Program-made: the position numbers and the translations under genes
DNA from: Planctomicrobium sp051465645
GTDB taxonomy: Bacteria; Planctomycetota; Planctomycetia; Planctomycetales; Planctomycetaceae
Direction: 5' to 3'
NCBI RefSeq assembly: GCF_051465645.1
Contig: NZ_CP195790.1
Coordinates: 3,534,001 to 3,598,000 of the forward strand
Length of the DNA stretch: 64,000 nucleotides
Notes under the pieces: generated by a model
Told to the model about the DNA's origin: nothing
Seen by the model: only the letters and a program-made list of their open reading frames with translations
Database searches by the model: none
Shown here: positions 17,072 through 25,513 of the stretch, in pieces
Position numbering within the stretch: position 1 is the first letter of the stretch
How the letters are laid out: every line of letters starts with the position of its first letter

Positions 17072-18421
17072 CTACTTGGTCACTTGACGAGTCGTGCCAT
17101 CTGCCGCTGCAGTTCTCACGGCGTACTCTTTCCCGTTCGGAACGACGCGTCGGTTAGTGACAGCATTTTCCTTTTGCCAGGTAGACAACGCCTTGAGCTG
17201 GTCTGCCGACGGCTGTTGAGGCCCCTTCTCAATGAAGGGCTTCAGAATCGGGAAGGCGACATTGAAAGCACTTTTCACATACGCGGCATGTCCTCCCAAC
17301 CCGGAACGTTCCACCTGATAGAGCAATCCCCATTTTCGCTCCTTCGCCTGACGGGTCGTTGCAGGGCGAAAAGCGAGGTACAGGCGAACGAACGGTTCCT
17401 GCCATCCTGGAGCTGTCGGAGACTTTGCCATTGCGGTCCCCAGCTCGCTGATGAGTGTCATGATCTCATCGGTAATCAACTGGATGTTGGTCGACGAACT
17501 TAATGGAAGCTGAGAAATACTCTGAGCCGCCAGAGCACGATTCACAGGCAGTTCGCTGCGATTGGTCACAACGTCGAGCAACGCCTCGATAACGATCGGA
17601 TTCGTGGCTGAGTTGTCGATACGGTCAACAAACCCAAGAGCTTCGATCAATTTGTTGCGGAACCACCAGATCCCGTCTTGAGTGCTTGGTGGAGTCGCAT
17701 TCAGTGTGTCAACGAGGGCCTGACCAATGTCAGATTTCTCGTTTGAACTTGGAGCGTTCTCACCATCGCGACAGATTCGTCCTAATCCACGAGCCGCCAG
17801 AATGCGACAGGACAGAAACTGTTTTGGATCCTTGACCGTATCCAGCAGCAGCTTGTACGCCGCGTTATACGGAACAGCCGGGGTTTCAACCGAATTCACG
17901 AACGTTGCAGGTTTCACATTCAACTGAACAACCGCAGCCAGCGCATTGTATCGCACCGAGTCTTTCGGATGATTCATCAATTCCGTAGCACCGCTCACAA
18001 TCTCATCAAGAAGGATCTGGCGGACCGCAGGTGATGTCAAACTGGGAGCGAGTTCGTTCAGCATTCGATCCGTTGTTTTCGGCGGATCGAGATTATCATC
18101 ATGTGTCAGCAGAGAAAGGTGGTATTGAGCCACTCGTTTAATCTGACGTGTCTGTTCGCTTGTCGGGGACGTTGATCGGAACCCCGCTTTACTCTTGTAG
18201 TATTCCTGTTTGCTGTAGACCTTGGCACTTGCCGAGTCCATCCACCATTGCGGCGGAGTCCAGTTTTCCTGAGCAGAGACTGAGGTTGGAGTCGCCAGGA
18301 ATGCGCAAAGGCTTCCAAACAACACCAGAACAGACAGGACGTTGAAGCCTCGATGCGAAGACAAATCGATCCCCCTCTGGACTTCGGCGGCTGGGGACAT
18401 TTCTCGTGTTCTCATGCGCAT
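17072..18421 (-). CDS. Secreted HEAT-like repeat protein, hypothetical
   Basis: About 449 residues from the chosen start. A signal peptide is evident (FNVLSVLVLFGSLCAFLATPTSVSAQ, cleavage after AQ likely), preceded by a charged N-terminus. The mature part is alpha-helical and shows repeated segments of HEAT type, for example SVRYNALAAVVQLN, SCRILAARGLGRICR, NKLIEALGFVDRI and VNRALAAQSISQL. This suggests a scaffold for protein contacts outside the cytoplasm. Upstream in-frame Met and GTG codons (up to 18526) exist; the start at 18421 or 18400 gives a sensible signal peptide. No enzyme motif was found. It is a single gene. A possible promoter (TTGACA, 18-bp spacer, TAGTTT) lies at 18574-18603 on this strand. 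Confidence 0.7.
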   Translation of the reverse strand: MRMRTREMSPAAEVQRGIDLSSHRGFNVLSVLVLFGSLCAFLATPTSVSAQENWTPPQWWMDSASAKVYSKQEYYKSKAGFRSTSPTSEQTRQIKRVAQYHLSLLTHDDNLDPPKTTDRMLNELAPSLTSPAVRQILLDEIVSGATELMNHPKDSVRYNALAAVVQLNVKPATFVNSVETPAVPYNAAYKLLLDTVKDPKQFLSCRILAARGLGRICRDGENAPSSNEKSDIGQALVDTLNATPPSTQDGIWWFRNKLIEALGFVDRIDNSATNPIVIEALLDVVTNRSELPVNRALAAQSISQLPLSSSTNIQLITDEIMTLISELGTAMAKSPTAPGWQEPFVRLYLAFRPATTRQAKERKWGLLYQVERSGLGGHAAYVKSAFNVAFPILKPFIEKGPQQPSADQLKALSTWQKENAVTNRRVVPNGKEYAVRTAAADGTTRQVTK

Positions 18422-18849
18422 TCGATCTTGAGAAATGCCAAACAGTTTGGAATCGTATTCCGGAATTGGAACTTTGCGAAGTGACGTCACGGGAAAGTTC
18501 ACAAGAAGAACGGCCTGCTGGGCCACCTCTCATGTTGACTTTTGGCACAATTTTCGACCTTCCCGAGACTTAAAAACTACCATCGCCTGAAAAGTCGTGT
18601 CAAGCTGTGAGGCAGGGGAACCCGGACTCCACCCTCAGTCCGCTCGCCAATTGCTTCCAGATCCGGTTGTTCAAGCAGAGAGCCTTTTGCCGATTTTCCC
18701 AGTCATACAGCAAGTCGCGACTCAGCTGTTCAGGACCCGAAGTGCTCCAGTGTGACGGGTTTCGGATGGATTAGCCAACGTTAAAAGCAGTTTGTGAAGG
18801 CGCCGACTTGGCTGGGACAGAAGCAATTGGATGACAGGAAAGCGTTCTC
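18422..18849. other. Divergent promoter region
   Basis: About 430 bp between the HEAT-like protein and the deacetylase-like gene. A weak -35/-10 pair (TTGACA, 18-bp spacer, TAGTTT) reads leftward at 18574-18603. No coding sequence is supported. Confidence 0.4.
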
Positions 18850-19779
18850 ATGCTGGTTTTCACAGATCCCCAGTTCCAGTTGCACGATACTGGGAGCCAT
18901 CCGGAAAATGCCGCCCGACTCAAAGCCATTGACGCCAAACTCCTCTCAGAATCAGCGTTGAAAACGTGTCGTACCGGCTTGATCACACCGGCCACCCGGG
19001 AAAGCCTTCTCGCAGTTCATCTGGCAGAGATGCTGGCGAAAACCGAAAAGCTGGCGGCTGCTGGCGGCGGAGCACTCGATCCGGACACAAAGGTTTCCAG
19101 CAAGTCTTATGACGTCGCTGTCGCTGCAGCAGGAGCCGTTTGTAACGCTGTCGAACAAGTGACCAGAGGCGAGGACCATCGCGCACTATGCCTTGTTCGC
19201 CCTCCAGGTCACCATGCGTTGCCTCATCGAGCGATGGGATTCTGCCTCATGAACAACGTGGCAATCGCTGCTCGTCATGCCCAGAAAGCGTGCGGGGTCG
19301 GGCGAATTCTGATCATCGACTGGGACGTCCACCACGGGAACGGAACGCAAGACATCTTTTACGCCGATCCCAGCGTCGGGTTCTATTCAATTCATCGTCA
19401 TCCCTTTTATCCGGGGACAGGCGACTGGGATGAAACCGGAACAGGTGCCGGACTGGGAACCACATGGAACGTGCCGGTGTCCGTCTCGACGACACGAGAG
19501 AAATACCATCAGCGATTTCAGCAAACACTCGACGACGCCGTCAAAACAATGCGGCCAGAGCTGATTCTGATCAGTGCCGGCTTTGACGCCCACCGACTGG
19601 ACCCGATTGGATCACTCGGGCTGGAAACAGAAGACTTTCAAATATTGACGGAACGAGTTGTCGAAGCTGCCAATGCTGTGTGCAACGGAAGAATTGTCAG
19701 CGTTCTCGAAGGCGGGTATCACCCTGATGCCCTCGCCGAATCAGTTCTGGTTCACTTACAGACGTTAGAACGGATGTAG
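18850..19779 (+). CDS. Histone deacetylase family protein (AcuC/class II-like)
   Basis: A 309-residue arginase/deacetylase-fold zinc hydrolase. Seen: the N-terminal SHPENAARLKAI, the active-site His pair in RPPGHHALPHRAMGFCLMNN, and the zinc ligands Asp and His in LIIDWDVHHGNGTQ. The third ligand Asp is in ISAGFDAHRLDP, and the catalytic Tyr is in VLEGGYH. All key residues are present, so it should be active. Bacterial members remove acyl groups from lysines or small acylated amines. Acetoin genes are absent nearby, so the substrate is open. The gene is monocistronic. Confidence 0.92.
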   Translation: MLVFTDPQFQLHDTGSHPENAARLKAIDAKLLSESALKTCRTGLITPATRESLLAVHLAEMLAKTEKLAAAGGGALDPDTKVSSKSYDVAVAAAGAVCNAVEQVTRGEDHRALCLVRPPGHHALPHRAMGFCLMNNVAIAARHAQKACGVGRILIIDWDVHHGNGTQDIFYADPSVGFYSIHRHPFYPGTGDWDETGTGAGLGTTWNVPVSVSTTREKYHQRFQQTLDDAVKTMRPELILISAGFDAHRLDPIGSLGLETEDFQILTERVVEAANAVCNGRIVSVLEGGYHPDALAESVLVHLQTLERM

Positions 19780-20016
19780 ATCGCCCACAGAATGGCATTG
19801 AAAGGGGCCACACATTCATCCAGCACGAACGCCGGTTGGATCAACAGGCATGGTCGACAATGAAATCAGGCGTTACATTCCAGCGAAGGCCGTTCCTGAT
19901 GAGTCAGCTGGACTGAAAGTCGTGTTCCAGACAGTCCAGCGACGGAATCACAGGCTCCAGCACAATGGCAGATGGCCATTCTTATTCGAGATTATTTGGA
20001 AGGATTCATCGCAGCA

Positions 20017-21837
20017 ATGACCAGCAGCACCAATCAAAAATACGCCATCACCTGGGATCTGGAGTCATTGTATCCCCGACCAGACACCCCGGAATTCAAG
20101 AAGCTGATCGACGAATTCAAGGTTGATCTCGCGAAGCTCGCCGCTCAGTCCGAAACGCTGCCGGCCCCTTCGAAAGAAAACGCCAAAGCCTGGGGCGACT
20201 TTCTGGAGCAAGTCGAGCGTCTGTTCGCGTATTCGTGCGACCTTGGCGCCTTCGTTGGGTGTTACTCGGCTGCGGACTCCGAGAACAAAGCATACATGCA
20301 GGTTGAGGCGGTCCTCGGGGCAACCGGCCCAGAGCGAAATCAGGTTTTCACCAATCTCGAACTGGCATTCCGCGAAGTCACCGACGAGCAGCTGAAGGAG
20401 TTCGCCGCAGGTGACGCTCGTCTGTCGAAAGTCCTCTTCTTCCTGCAGGACTCTCGGGCAAACGCTCAATTCCGTCTTCCTAAAGATCTCGAAATGCTGT
20501 CTGCCGAACTCGGCGTCGACGGCATTCACGCCTGGGGTCGCCTGTACGATCGCATTTCCGGAGAATTGAAAGTTGAATTGATGGAGAAGGGCGAAATCGT
20601 TCGCAAATCTCCCGGTCAAGTTCGCTTGGATGTGCTTGATCGAAACACGCGCGTCAATAACTTTCATGCCGTTGAGAAGGCGTGGAAGAAAGTTTCCGAC
20701 ACCTGTGCGGACAGCCTGAATCACATCGCCGGAACCAGACTCGCGCGATACAAACGATTGAAGACAGAGGACCATCTGGATGCTCCGTTGCGGTTCAACC
20801 GGATGCAACGCCAGACTCTGGACACGATGTGGGATGTCATCTCCAAACGGAAGCACATCCTGCTGAAGTTCTTCGAACGTAAGGCTCAATTGCTGGGAAT
20901 CGAGAAGCTGGCATGGTACGACCAGCTGGCACCGCTTCCGCAGGCAACATCGTCCGGCGCTGGCGACACTCTGAGCTGGGACACCGCCTGCGACACGATT
21001 ATCGATTCGTTCGATGAGTTCAGTAACGAACTCGGCGACTTCGCTCGGATGGCGATGACTGATCGTTGGGTCGAAGCAGAAGACCGGAGCGGCAAGCGTC
21101 AGGGGGGATTCTGTACTGGTCTCCCGGTTCGCAAGCAGTCTCGAATTTTCATGACCTACACCGGCAGCGCTGACAGCATGTCGACTCTCGCTCATGAACT
21201 GGGGCACGCCTACCACTCACACGTCTTGCGCAAGCAGCCATACCTGCTTCAAGACTACCCGATGAATCTTGCTGAAACCGCGTCGACATTTGCGGAAGCA
21301 ATCCTGGGTGGAAAGCGATTGGCGAACGCATCGTCCGCCGGACAAAAGCTTGGAATTCTCAACAACATGTTGACCGATTCCGTCGCGTTCCTGATGAACA
21401 TTCACGCGAGATTCATTTTCGAAAACCAGTTCCACAAAGAACGGGCTGAAGCCGAACTCACATCTGATCGCCTGACAGAGATCATGCTTGCTGCTCAGAA
21501 AGAAGCATATTGCGACGCATTCAGCGAATGGTCAAATGTCTTCTGGACATCGAAGCTGCACTTCTACATCTCCGGCTTGCCGTTCTACAACTTCCCGTAC
21601 ACATTCGGCTATCTGCTGTCACTGGGGTTGTACTCAACCGCAGGGGAATTCGGTGACAGTTTCCCGGAGAAGTATCGCGAACTGTTGCTGGCAACCGGCA
21701 GCATGAATGCAGAAGAAGCAGTGAAGAGCACTCTGGGCTACGACCTGACCCAGCCTGACTTCTGGAATCGCAGTATTGACGTCATCGACCAAAACGTCGC
21801 CGACTTCCTCGCGACCAGCGAAGAGTTTGTGAAGTAA
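20017..21837 (+). CDS. M3 family oligoendopeptidase (PepF-like)
   Basis: A 606-residue zinc metallopeptidase of family M3, which degrades short peptides in the cytoplasm. The catalytic HELGHAYHSHVL motif (HExxH) is followed about 25 residues later by the third-ligand region NLAETASTFAE. The N-terminal helical region matches the PepF layout (YAITWDLESLYP). Start choice: an in-frame ATG at 19972 also exists, but family members begin near the ATG at 20017. A strong terminator follows. No signal peptide is seen. Confidence 0.92.
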   Translation: MTSSTNQKYAITWDLESLYPRPDTPEFKKLIDEFKVDLAKLAAQSETLPAPSKENAKAWGDFLEQVERLFAYSCDLGAFVGCYSAADSENKAYMQVEAVLGATGPERNQVFTNLELAFREVTDEQLKEFAAGDARLSKVLFFLQDSRANAQFRLPKDLEMLSAELGVDGIHAWGRLYDRISGELKVELMEKGEIVRKSPGQVRLDVLDRNTRVNNFHAVEKAWKKVSDTCADSLNHIAGTRLARYKRLKTEDHLDAPLRFNRMQRQTLDTMWDVISKRKHILLKFFERKAQLLGIEKLAWYDQLAPLPQATSSGAGDTLSWDTACDTIIDSFDEFSNELGDFARMAMTDRWVEAEDRSGKRQGGFCTGLPVRKQSRIFMTYTGSADSMSTLAHELGHAYHSHVLRKQPYLLQDYPMNLAETASTFAEAILGGKRLANASSAGQKLGILNNMLTDSVAFLMNIHARFIFENQFHKERAEAELTSDRLTEIMLAAQKEAYCDAFSEWSNVFWTSKLHFYISGLPFYNFPYTFGYLLSLGLYSTAGEFGDSFPEKYRELLLATGSMNAEEAVKSTLGYDLTQPDFWNRSIDVIDQNVADFLATSEEFVK

Positions 21838-21857
21838 TTCCAATAGCGATTGCGCCC

Positions 21858-21896
21858 GTCTTCATCGGATCACACGGTTCGATGAAGACTTTTTTA
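21858..21896 (+). terminator. Rho-independent terminator of the M3 peptidase gene
   Basis: A perfect 10-bp stem (GTCTTCATCG / CGATGAAGAC) with a 12-nt loop, followed by six T. Confidence 0.9.
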
Positions 21897-21940
21897 TGCG
21901 CCTGCCCTGCTCACTTCGAGAGCAAAGGTTAAATTAAGCA

Positions 21941-22075
21941 GTCTCGTAGGCTGGATTAGCCGAAGGGCGTAATCCAGCTCATTCCGGCCGGCGAGTGAGC
22001 TTAAATAAACGAGCATGAACGATCCCATTCATTGCTGGGTTTCGGTTAGTCGCTCCGCCCAACCTACACAACTTT
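21941..22075 (+). repeat. 135-bp interspersed palindromic repeat, left copy
   Basis: Starts GTCTCGTAGGCTGG and ends CCCAACCTACACAACTT. It contains an 8-bp inner inverted repeat (CTGGATTA / TAATCCAG at 21951-21977) and imperfect outer inverted ends (GTAGG-TGG / CC-ACCTAC). A diverged direct copy lies at 22767-22902. This type of small palindromic element, with GGATTAGCC...TAATCC and CAACCTAC motifs, resembles REP/MITE-like intergenic repeats. Confidence 0.75.
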
Positions 22076-22229
22076 ATAGCAAACTACAGGTCCTGACGGT
22101 GCCTCTTTGCAGCCGAGGTTCTTCGACATCTTGGCATCTTACCTGCTGCTTGACATAAGTCACAAAAAGAGCATCATCTCGATCAGTTCAGTTGATTGTA
22201 TTTAGTTCTCACAGGTGACGGGCTGGGCC

Positions 22230-22766
22230 ATGGCTGTCGAATTCTCTTGTGTTTGTAAGCGTCGAATTAGGGGTGAAGCGGGAACAGTTGTGAGCTGTCC
22301 ATATTGCTTTGAAAACGTCGGAGTTCCCGACACTGAGTTTGTGGCGGAACGAGGCCGAAAGGAACAGACGCTTAAAGAAAAGGAACGGGCACGCGCTCAG
22401 GCTATCGCCGAGGAAAAGGAGCGAGAAGCTCAAACTGAACGGGCCTACCAAACCCAGGTCGAGAAAGAGCGACTTCACTTAGAACAGCAGTTCTCAATTG
22501 GCAACTATGGTCCCGGCGTAACACCTCCAGGTATGCACGATCGGTTCTCGCGACTCTGGGTTACAGCTAATGCACTGCAGATTCTGAACGGATTTGGAAT
22601 GGGATTGTTGATTTTTGTCTCGTTCATTGCAGCCATCGACGAACGTGATGCAACCGACCCAACATACTTCGCTGTCGTCGCGGCTTCTGGCGTCGTTTGG
22701 CACGTGGCGTTCGGCTGTGCCAAGGCCATGGCGGAGATTGCTAACACGATAGTGCAGAAAAGATAA
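22230..22766 (+). CDS. Zinc-ribbon / coiled-coil membrane protein, hypothetical
   Basis: A 178-residue protein not assignable to a named family. Seen: four N-terminal cysteines (C-x-C then C-x-x-C in FSCVCKRR and VVSCPYC) that could form a small zinc ribbon. A highly charged helical stretch of about 60 residues follows (RGRKEQTLKEKERARAQAIA and on), probably coiled coil. Two hydrophobic segments come near the end (LNGFGMGLLIFVSFIAAI and YFAVVAASGVVWHVAFG). Topology suggests a cytoplasmic N-terminus on a membrane hairpin. The ATG at 22230 is preferred over a GTG at 22215. The gene lies between two direct copies of a 135-bp repeat; the right copy begins at the base after its stop codon. Confidence 0.7.
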   Translation: MAVEFSCVCKRRIRGEAGTVVSCPYCFENVGVPDTEFVAERGRKEQTLKEKERARAQAIAEEKEREAQTERAYQTQVEKERLHLEQQFSIGNYGPGVTPPGMHDRFSRLWVTANALQILNGFGMGLLIFVSFIAAIDERDATDPTYFAVVAASGVVWHVAFGCAKAMAEIANTIVQKR

Positions 22767-22902
22767 GTCTCGTAGTCTGGATTAGCCGAAGGACGTAATC
22801 CAGCTCAATCTGGCAGCCACGTGATCATGAATCGACGAGCCTGAACGAGACATCCCCCTCTACTGGCTTTCGCTTAATTGATCCGGCTAACCTACCCGAC
22901 TT
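22767..22902 (+). repeat. 136-bp interspersed palindromic repeat, right copy
   Basis: A diverged direct copy of the element at 21941-22075 (GTCTCGTAGTCTGG ... CTAACCTACCCGACTT). The inner CTGGATTA / TAATCCAG inverted repeat is conserved. It begins directly after the TAA of the zinc-ribbon gene and runs into the TAA of the convergent SRAP gene, filling the space between the two genes. Confidence 0.75.
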
Positions 22903-23566
22903 ATGAGCCCGCTGAAAGTAAGCAGTCTGGCGTTTCGTTTCGAGCATTGTTAACAACTGAAGAAACCGCGACTGTTTCGAAGCCGGTCCATTCATGCGGT
23001 TGAATTAACGACTGCAGGAACTCTGGTTCAGCCTTGGGGTTCAACCATTCACCAAAGAGATTCGGCTCCAGGATGACTGGCATCCGATTATGTATTGGGG
23101 CCATCAATCTGTTGGCCTCGGTGGTGATGATCGAGAACGATTCGATCAACTGCTCATTCTGATGCCATGAATCCCAGATGCCGGCCATCGCGAATGGGGT
23201 GTCATCTGTATGGTGAATGTGGAACGGATGCTTGCTCTTTCCCTCACGAATCCATTCGTAGAATCCACTTGCTGGAACCAGACACCGACGACGTTTGAAT
23301 GCGGTCCGGAATGACGGCTTTTCGGAGATCGTTTCTGCCCGAGCATTGATCAGCGAAGCCCCGATCTTCAAGTCCTTTGCCCAACTCGGAATCAATCCCC
23401 AACGAAGCGGAAGCAACTCACGCATCCCGGAATTGCTCAAACGGCAGACAAATGTGTTCTGGGTCGGTGCAATGTTGAACCTCAGATGAGGTTCCTGGCC
23501 GATGATGGCCTGAAACATGTCTGACAATTGCTTCGCATTGGTCCTGAGATTGAATCGCCCACACAT
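22901..23566 (-). CDS. SOS response-associated peptidase (SRAP, YedK/HMCES-like)
   Basis: A 221-residue SRAP protein. The family forms a covalent thiazolidine crosslink with abasic sites in single-stranded DNA through an N-terminal cysteine, protecting them from strand cleavage. The start must be the ATG at 23566 so that Cys2 (MCGRF) is exposed. Other family residues are present: the Asn in LINARAETI, the Glu in GFYEW and the His in PIHNRMPVIL. WGLIPSW is also conserved. The 3' end overlaps the end of an interspersed repeat, which may supply the stop codon. No LexA box was identified with confidence. Confidence 0.93.
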   Translation of the reverse strand: MCGRFNLRTNAKQLSDMFQAIIGQEPHLRFNIAPTQNTFVCRLSNSGMRELLPLRWGLIPSWAKDLKIGASLINARAETISEKPSFRTAFKRRRCLVPASGFYEWIREGKSKHPFHIHHTDDTPFAMAGIWDSWHQNEQLIESFSIITTEANRLMAPIHNRMPVILEPNLFGEWLNPKAEPEFLQSLIQPHEWTGFETVAVSSVVNNARNETPDCLLSAGS

Positions 23567-23968
23567 TTTCAACGTCTCCCAGTTTGCTCAACACTGACGT
23601 AGGCCGGGGAGAGCGCCTGAGCGAACCCCGACTGGATGCAACGGAGCGAGATGACACGCTCGGAAATGAATGTCAACTGGCGCAGCTGAAAGTCTAAAAG
23701 CTTCCGGTCGGCCGGGTCATACAGGGGATGTTCCAATCGCTCTGGGCATTGTGAGCCCAACTGTTGCCCCACAATCGCAACGCAACACGCCGTGCTTTAC
23801 GGCAAGGCGCACCTGCCCCAACCAGCGGCTACGAGATTGCTCTGTCACTTCACAGTATCAGACACTCACTCTGGCAGGGCGAGAGCAGAATGCGTCCAGC
23901 TTTGACGCAATGGAGACCTCAGAGCACAAAAAAAGCCCTAAACCATGACGGCTTAGGGCTTTTTCCAG
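23567..23968. other. Intergenic region, no gene seen
   Basis: About 400 bp between the SRAP start and tRNA-Lys. Short frames here have no recognisable content. It contains the tRNA terminator at 23934-23960. Confidence 0.45.
23930..23960 (-). terminator. Terminator downstream of tRNA-Lys
   Basis: An 8-bp stem (AGCCCTAA / TTAGGGCT). On the minus strand it is followed by a run of seven T, 8 nt after the tRNA 3' end. The plus strand also has four T after the stem, so it may act in both directions. Confidence 0.8.
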
Positions 23969-24041
23969 TGCCTCCACAAGGGCTCGAACCTTGGACCTAC
24001 TGATTAAGAGTCAGTTGCTCTACCAACTGAGCTATAGAGGC
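23969..24041 (-). tRNA. tRNA-Lys (anticodon CTT)
   Basis: A 73-nt cloverleaf on the minus strand. The acceptor stem is GCCTCTA / TGGAGGC with discriminator A. The D-arm contains AGCTCAGTTGGTAGAGC, the anticodon arm is ACTGA-CTCTTAA-TCAGT and the T-arm contains GGTTCGAGCC. The loop CTCTTAA places CTT at the anticodon, decoding AAG (Lys). CCA is not encoded. Confidence 0.97.
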
Positions 24042-24351
24042 GGCGGAAGACAAACGGTAATCACAGTTACGCTCACATGCAATGGAACAGGCCAACAAAA
24101 TCACGCCAGCATCTGCTGTCGGGCAGCCTGAATCGATTTAAGTTGTTCTGTCGCCTGTACCAGACACAAACGCGAAATCGGGACGCCGGTTCAAGTCGTT
24201 GAAGCTTCATCTCGATCGAGTTTGCTGCCGCAATGCTGATCAGCACAGATGTCACCAGCGCAACCTGCTCAAAAATCGCATGTTACGGTTTCGCAAGATC
24301 TCACAGAAGCGAGCTTTGCGGGTGTCGCCCCCGCGTGAAATTCTTCGTCGC
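24042..24351. other. Intergenic region, no gene seen
   Basis: About 310 bp between tRNA-Lys and the deacetylase stop codon. It should contain the tRNA promoter; no coding sequence is supported. Confidence 0.4.
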
Positions 24352-25353
24352 TTATGTAAACAACCACGGAAATTGGGCTGTCGCCTGAAACAGATTGCGA
24401 CTCACATTTGGAGCAACGGCAACACGTGGAAGAACAAGCCGATTGGAAGGTTCTGGGACAGAAAATCCGCTTCTGAAGGTAAACGACCAGCGGTAGCCGG
24501 CTTCCTGCAACAGATTCTGGGTCGCTTCCGTGAAGGATTCAGGTTGCCCAACGGGATAGCTGAATGCGGTGATCGGGTGTCCCAGCATCTCTTCAATGCG
24601 GGCCTTGGAACGAAAGATTTCCGCCCTCTGAACTTCCACAGAGCACTGAGCAAGGACGGGATGCGTGACAGTATGTCCGCCGATATCGATTCCGGCTCGA
24701 TCCACTTCTCGAATCATGTCCCAGGTCATCCACAGTCCGGTGGCCAGATCCGCCGGGGCGCGGCCTGTCCCGGTTTCCATCGCGACCTCGTTTTCAAATC
24801 CGTCCGTCAGCTCACTCGGCAGGGATTTGTAGACCTGAAGCAGCCGCAGAATGGCGTCTTCACGCTCCTCCGGTGTGCTCAGGAATAGTTGTTCTTCAAA
24901 CTGACCTGGGAGGGAAATCTTGTGTTTCGTCGAAGAACGCACCATCCACGCGAGCTCGTCCCACCACGCCAGTGGAGAGTGATCAATAAATCCGCTGGCC
25001 ACAAAGAAAACAGCCGGAACTTGATGCGACTTCAGGACTTCAAACGCCTGAGAATAATTGTCACGGTATCCGTCATCGAACGTCAGGAGGATCGCACGCC
25101 CGCGACTCTTCTGAAGATCGTCCAGATCACTGACACGGACGATGTCGAAGTGCTTCTTGAGGAACCGAACCTGAAGGTCGAATTCCTCCTGGGTGGCACT
25201 AAAGACACCACGGTCTAAATTGGAATTGGCAGGATCTCCAATACGGTGATAATTGAACACGAGGAGTCCCCGCCACCTGCACAGCGTGCCGGAGAGCACA
25301 GAACCGAGGCCGGTTCGTTCTAACGTGCTGGCGAGAAATTCCTTACGACTCAT
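24352..25353 (-). CDS. Polysaccharide deacetylase (NodB homology) family protein
   Basis: A 333-residue carbohydrate esterase 4-type protein, removing N- or O-acetyl groups from polysaccharide. Seen: LLTFDDGYRDNYSQAFEVL (catalytic and metal-binding Asp), AVFFVASGFID, the metal-binding motif IGGHTVTHPVLAQ (H-x-x-x-H) and the later FSYPVGQPESF. An insertion of about 90 residues between the Asp and His motifs (SSTKHKISLPGQFEEQLF...) resembles that of exopolysaccharide-linked deacetylases. No signal peptide is obvious, so cytoplasmic action on a lipid-linked or nascent glycan is possible. Confidence 0.88.
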   Translation of the reverse strand: MSRKEFLASTLERTGLGSVLSGTLCRWRGLLVFNYHRIGDPANSNLDRGVFSATQEEFDLQVRFLKKHFDIVRVSDLDDLQKSRGRAILLTFDDGYRDNYSQAFEVLKSHQVPAVFFVASGFIDHSPLAWWDELAWMVRSSTKHKISLPGQFEEQLFLSTPEEREDAILRLLQVYKSLPSELTDGFENEVAMETGTGRAPADLATGLWMTWDMIREVDRAGIDIGGHTVTHPVLAQCSVEVQRAEIFRSKARIEEMLGHPITAFSYPVGQPESFTEATQNLLQEAGYRWSFTFRSGFSVPEPSNRLVLPRVAVAPNVSRNLFQATAQFPWLFT

Positions 25354-25513
25354 TCGTTACACAACACCCTGCGGGGAGAAACGGTTGGAGATTGGACTTG
25401 CTCCAGATCCTGCAATTTTTGGATAAGACCATCTCTAACTTGTCTCGCAGACTCAGTCCGTGTCGCGAAACGATTCAATTGCCATGCAACATCTGGTAAT
25501 CCGAGTAGAAAAA

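Noticed and set aside
20065..21216. 383-codon minus-strand frame
   Set aside because: It is antisense to the M3 peptidase gene with its HExxH motif; a shadow frame.
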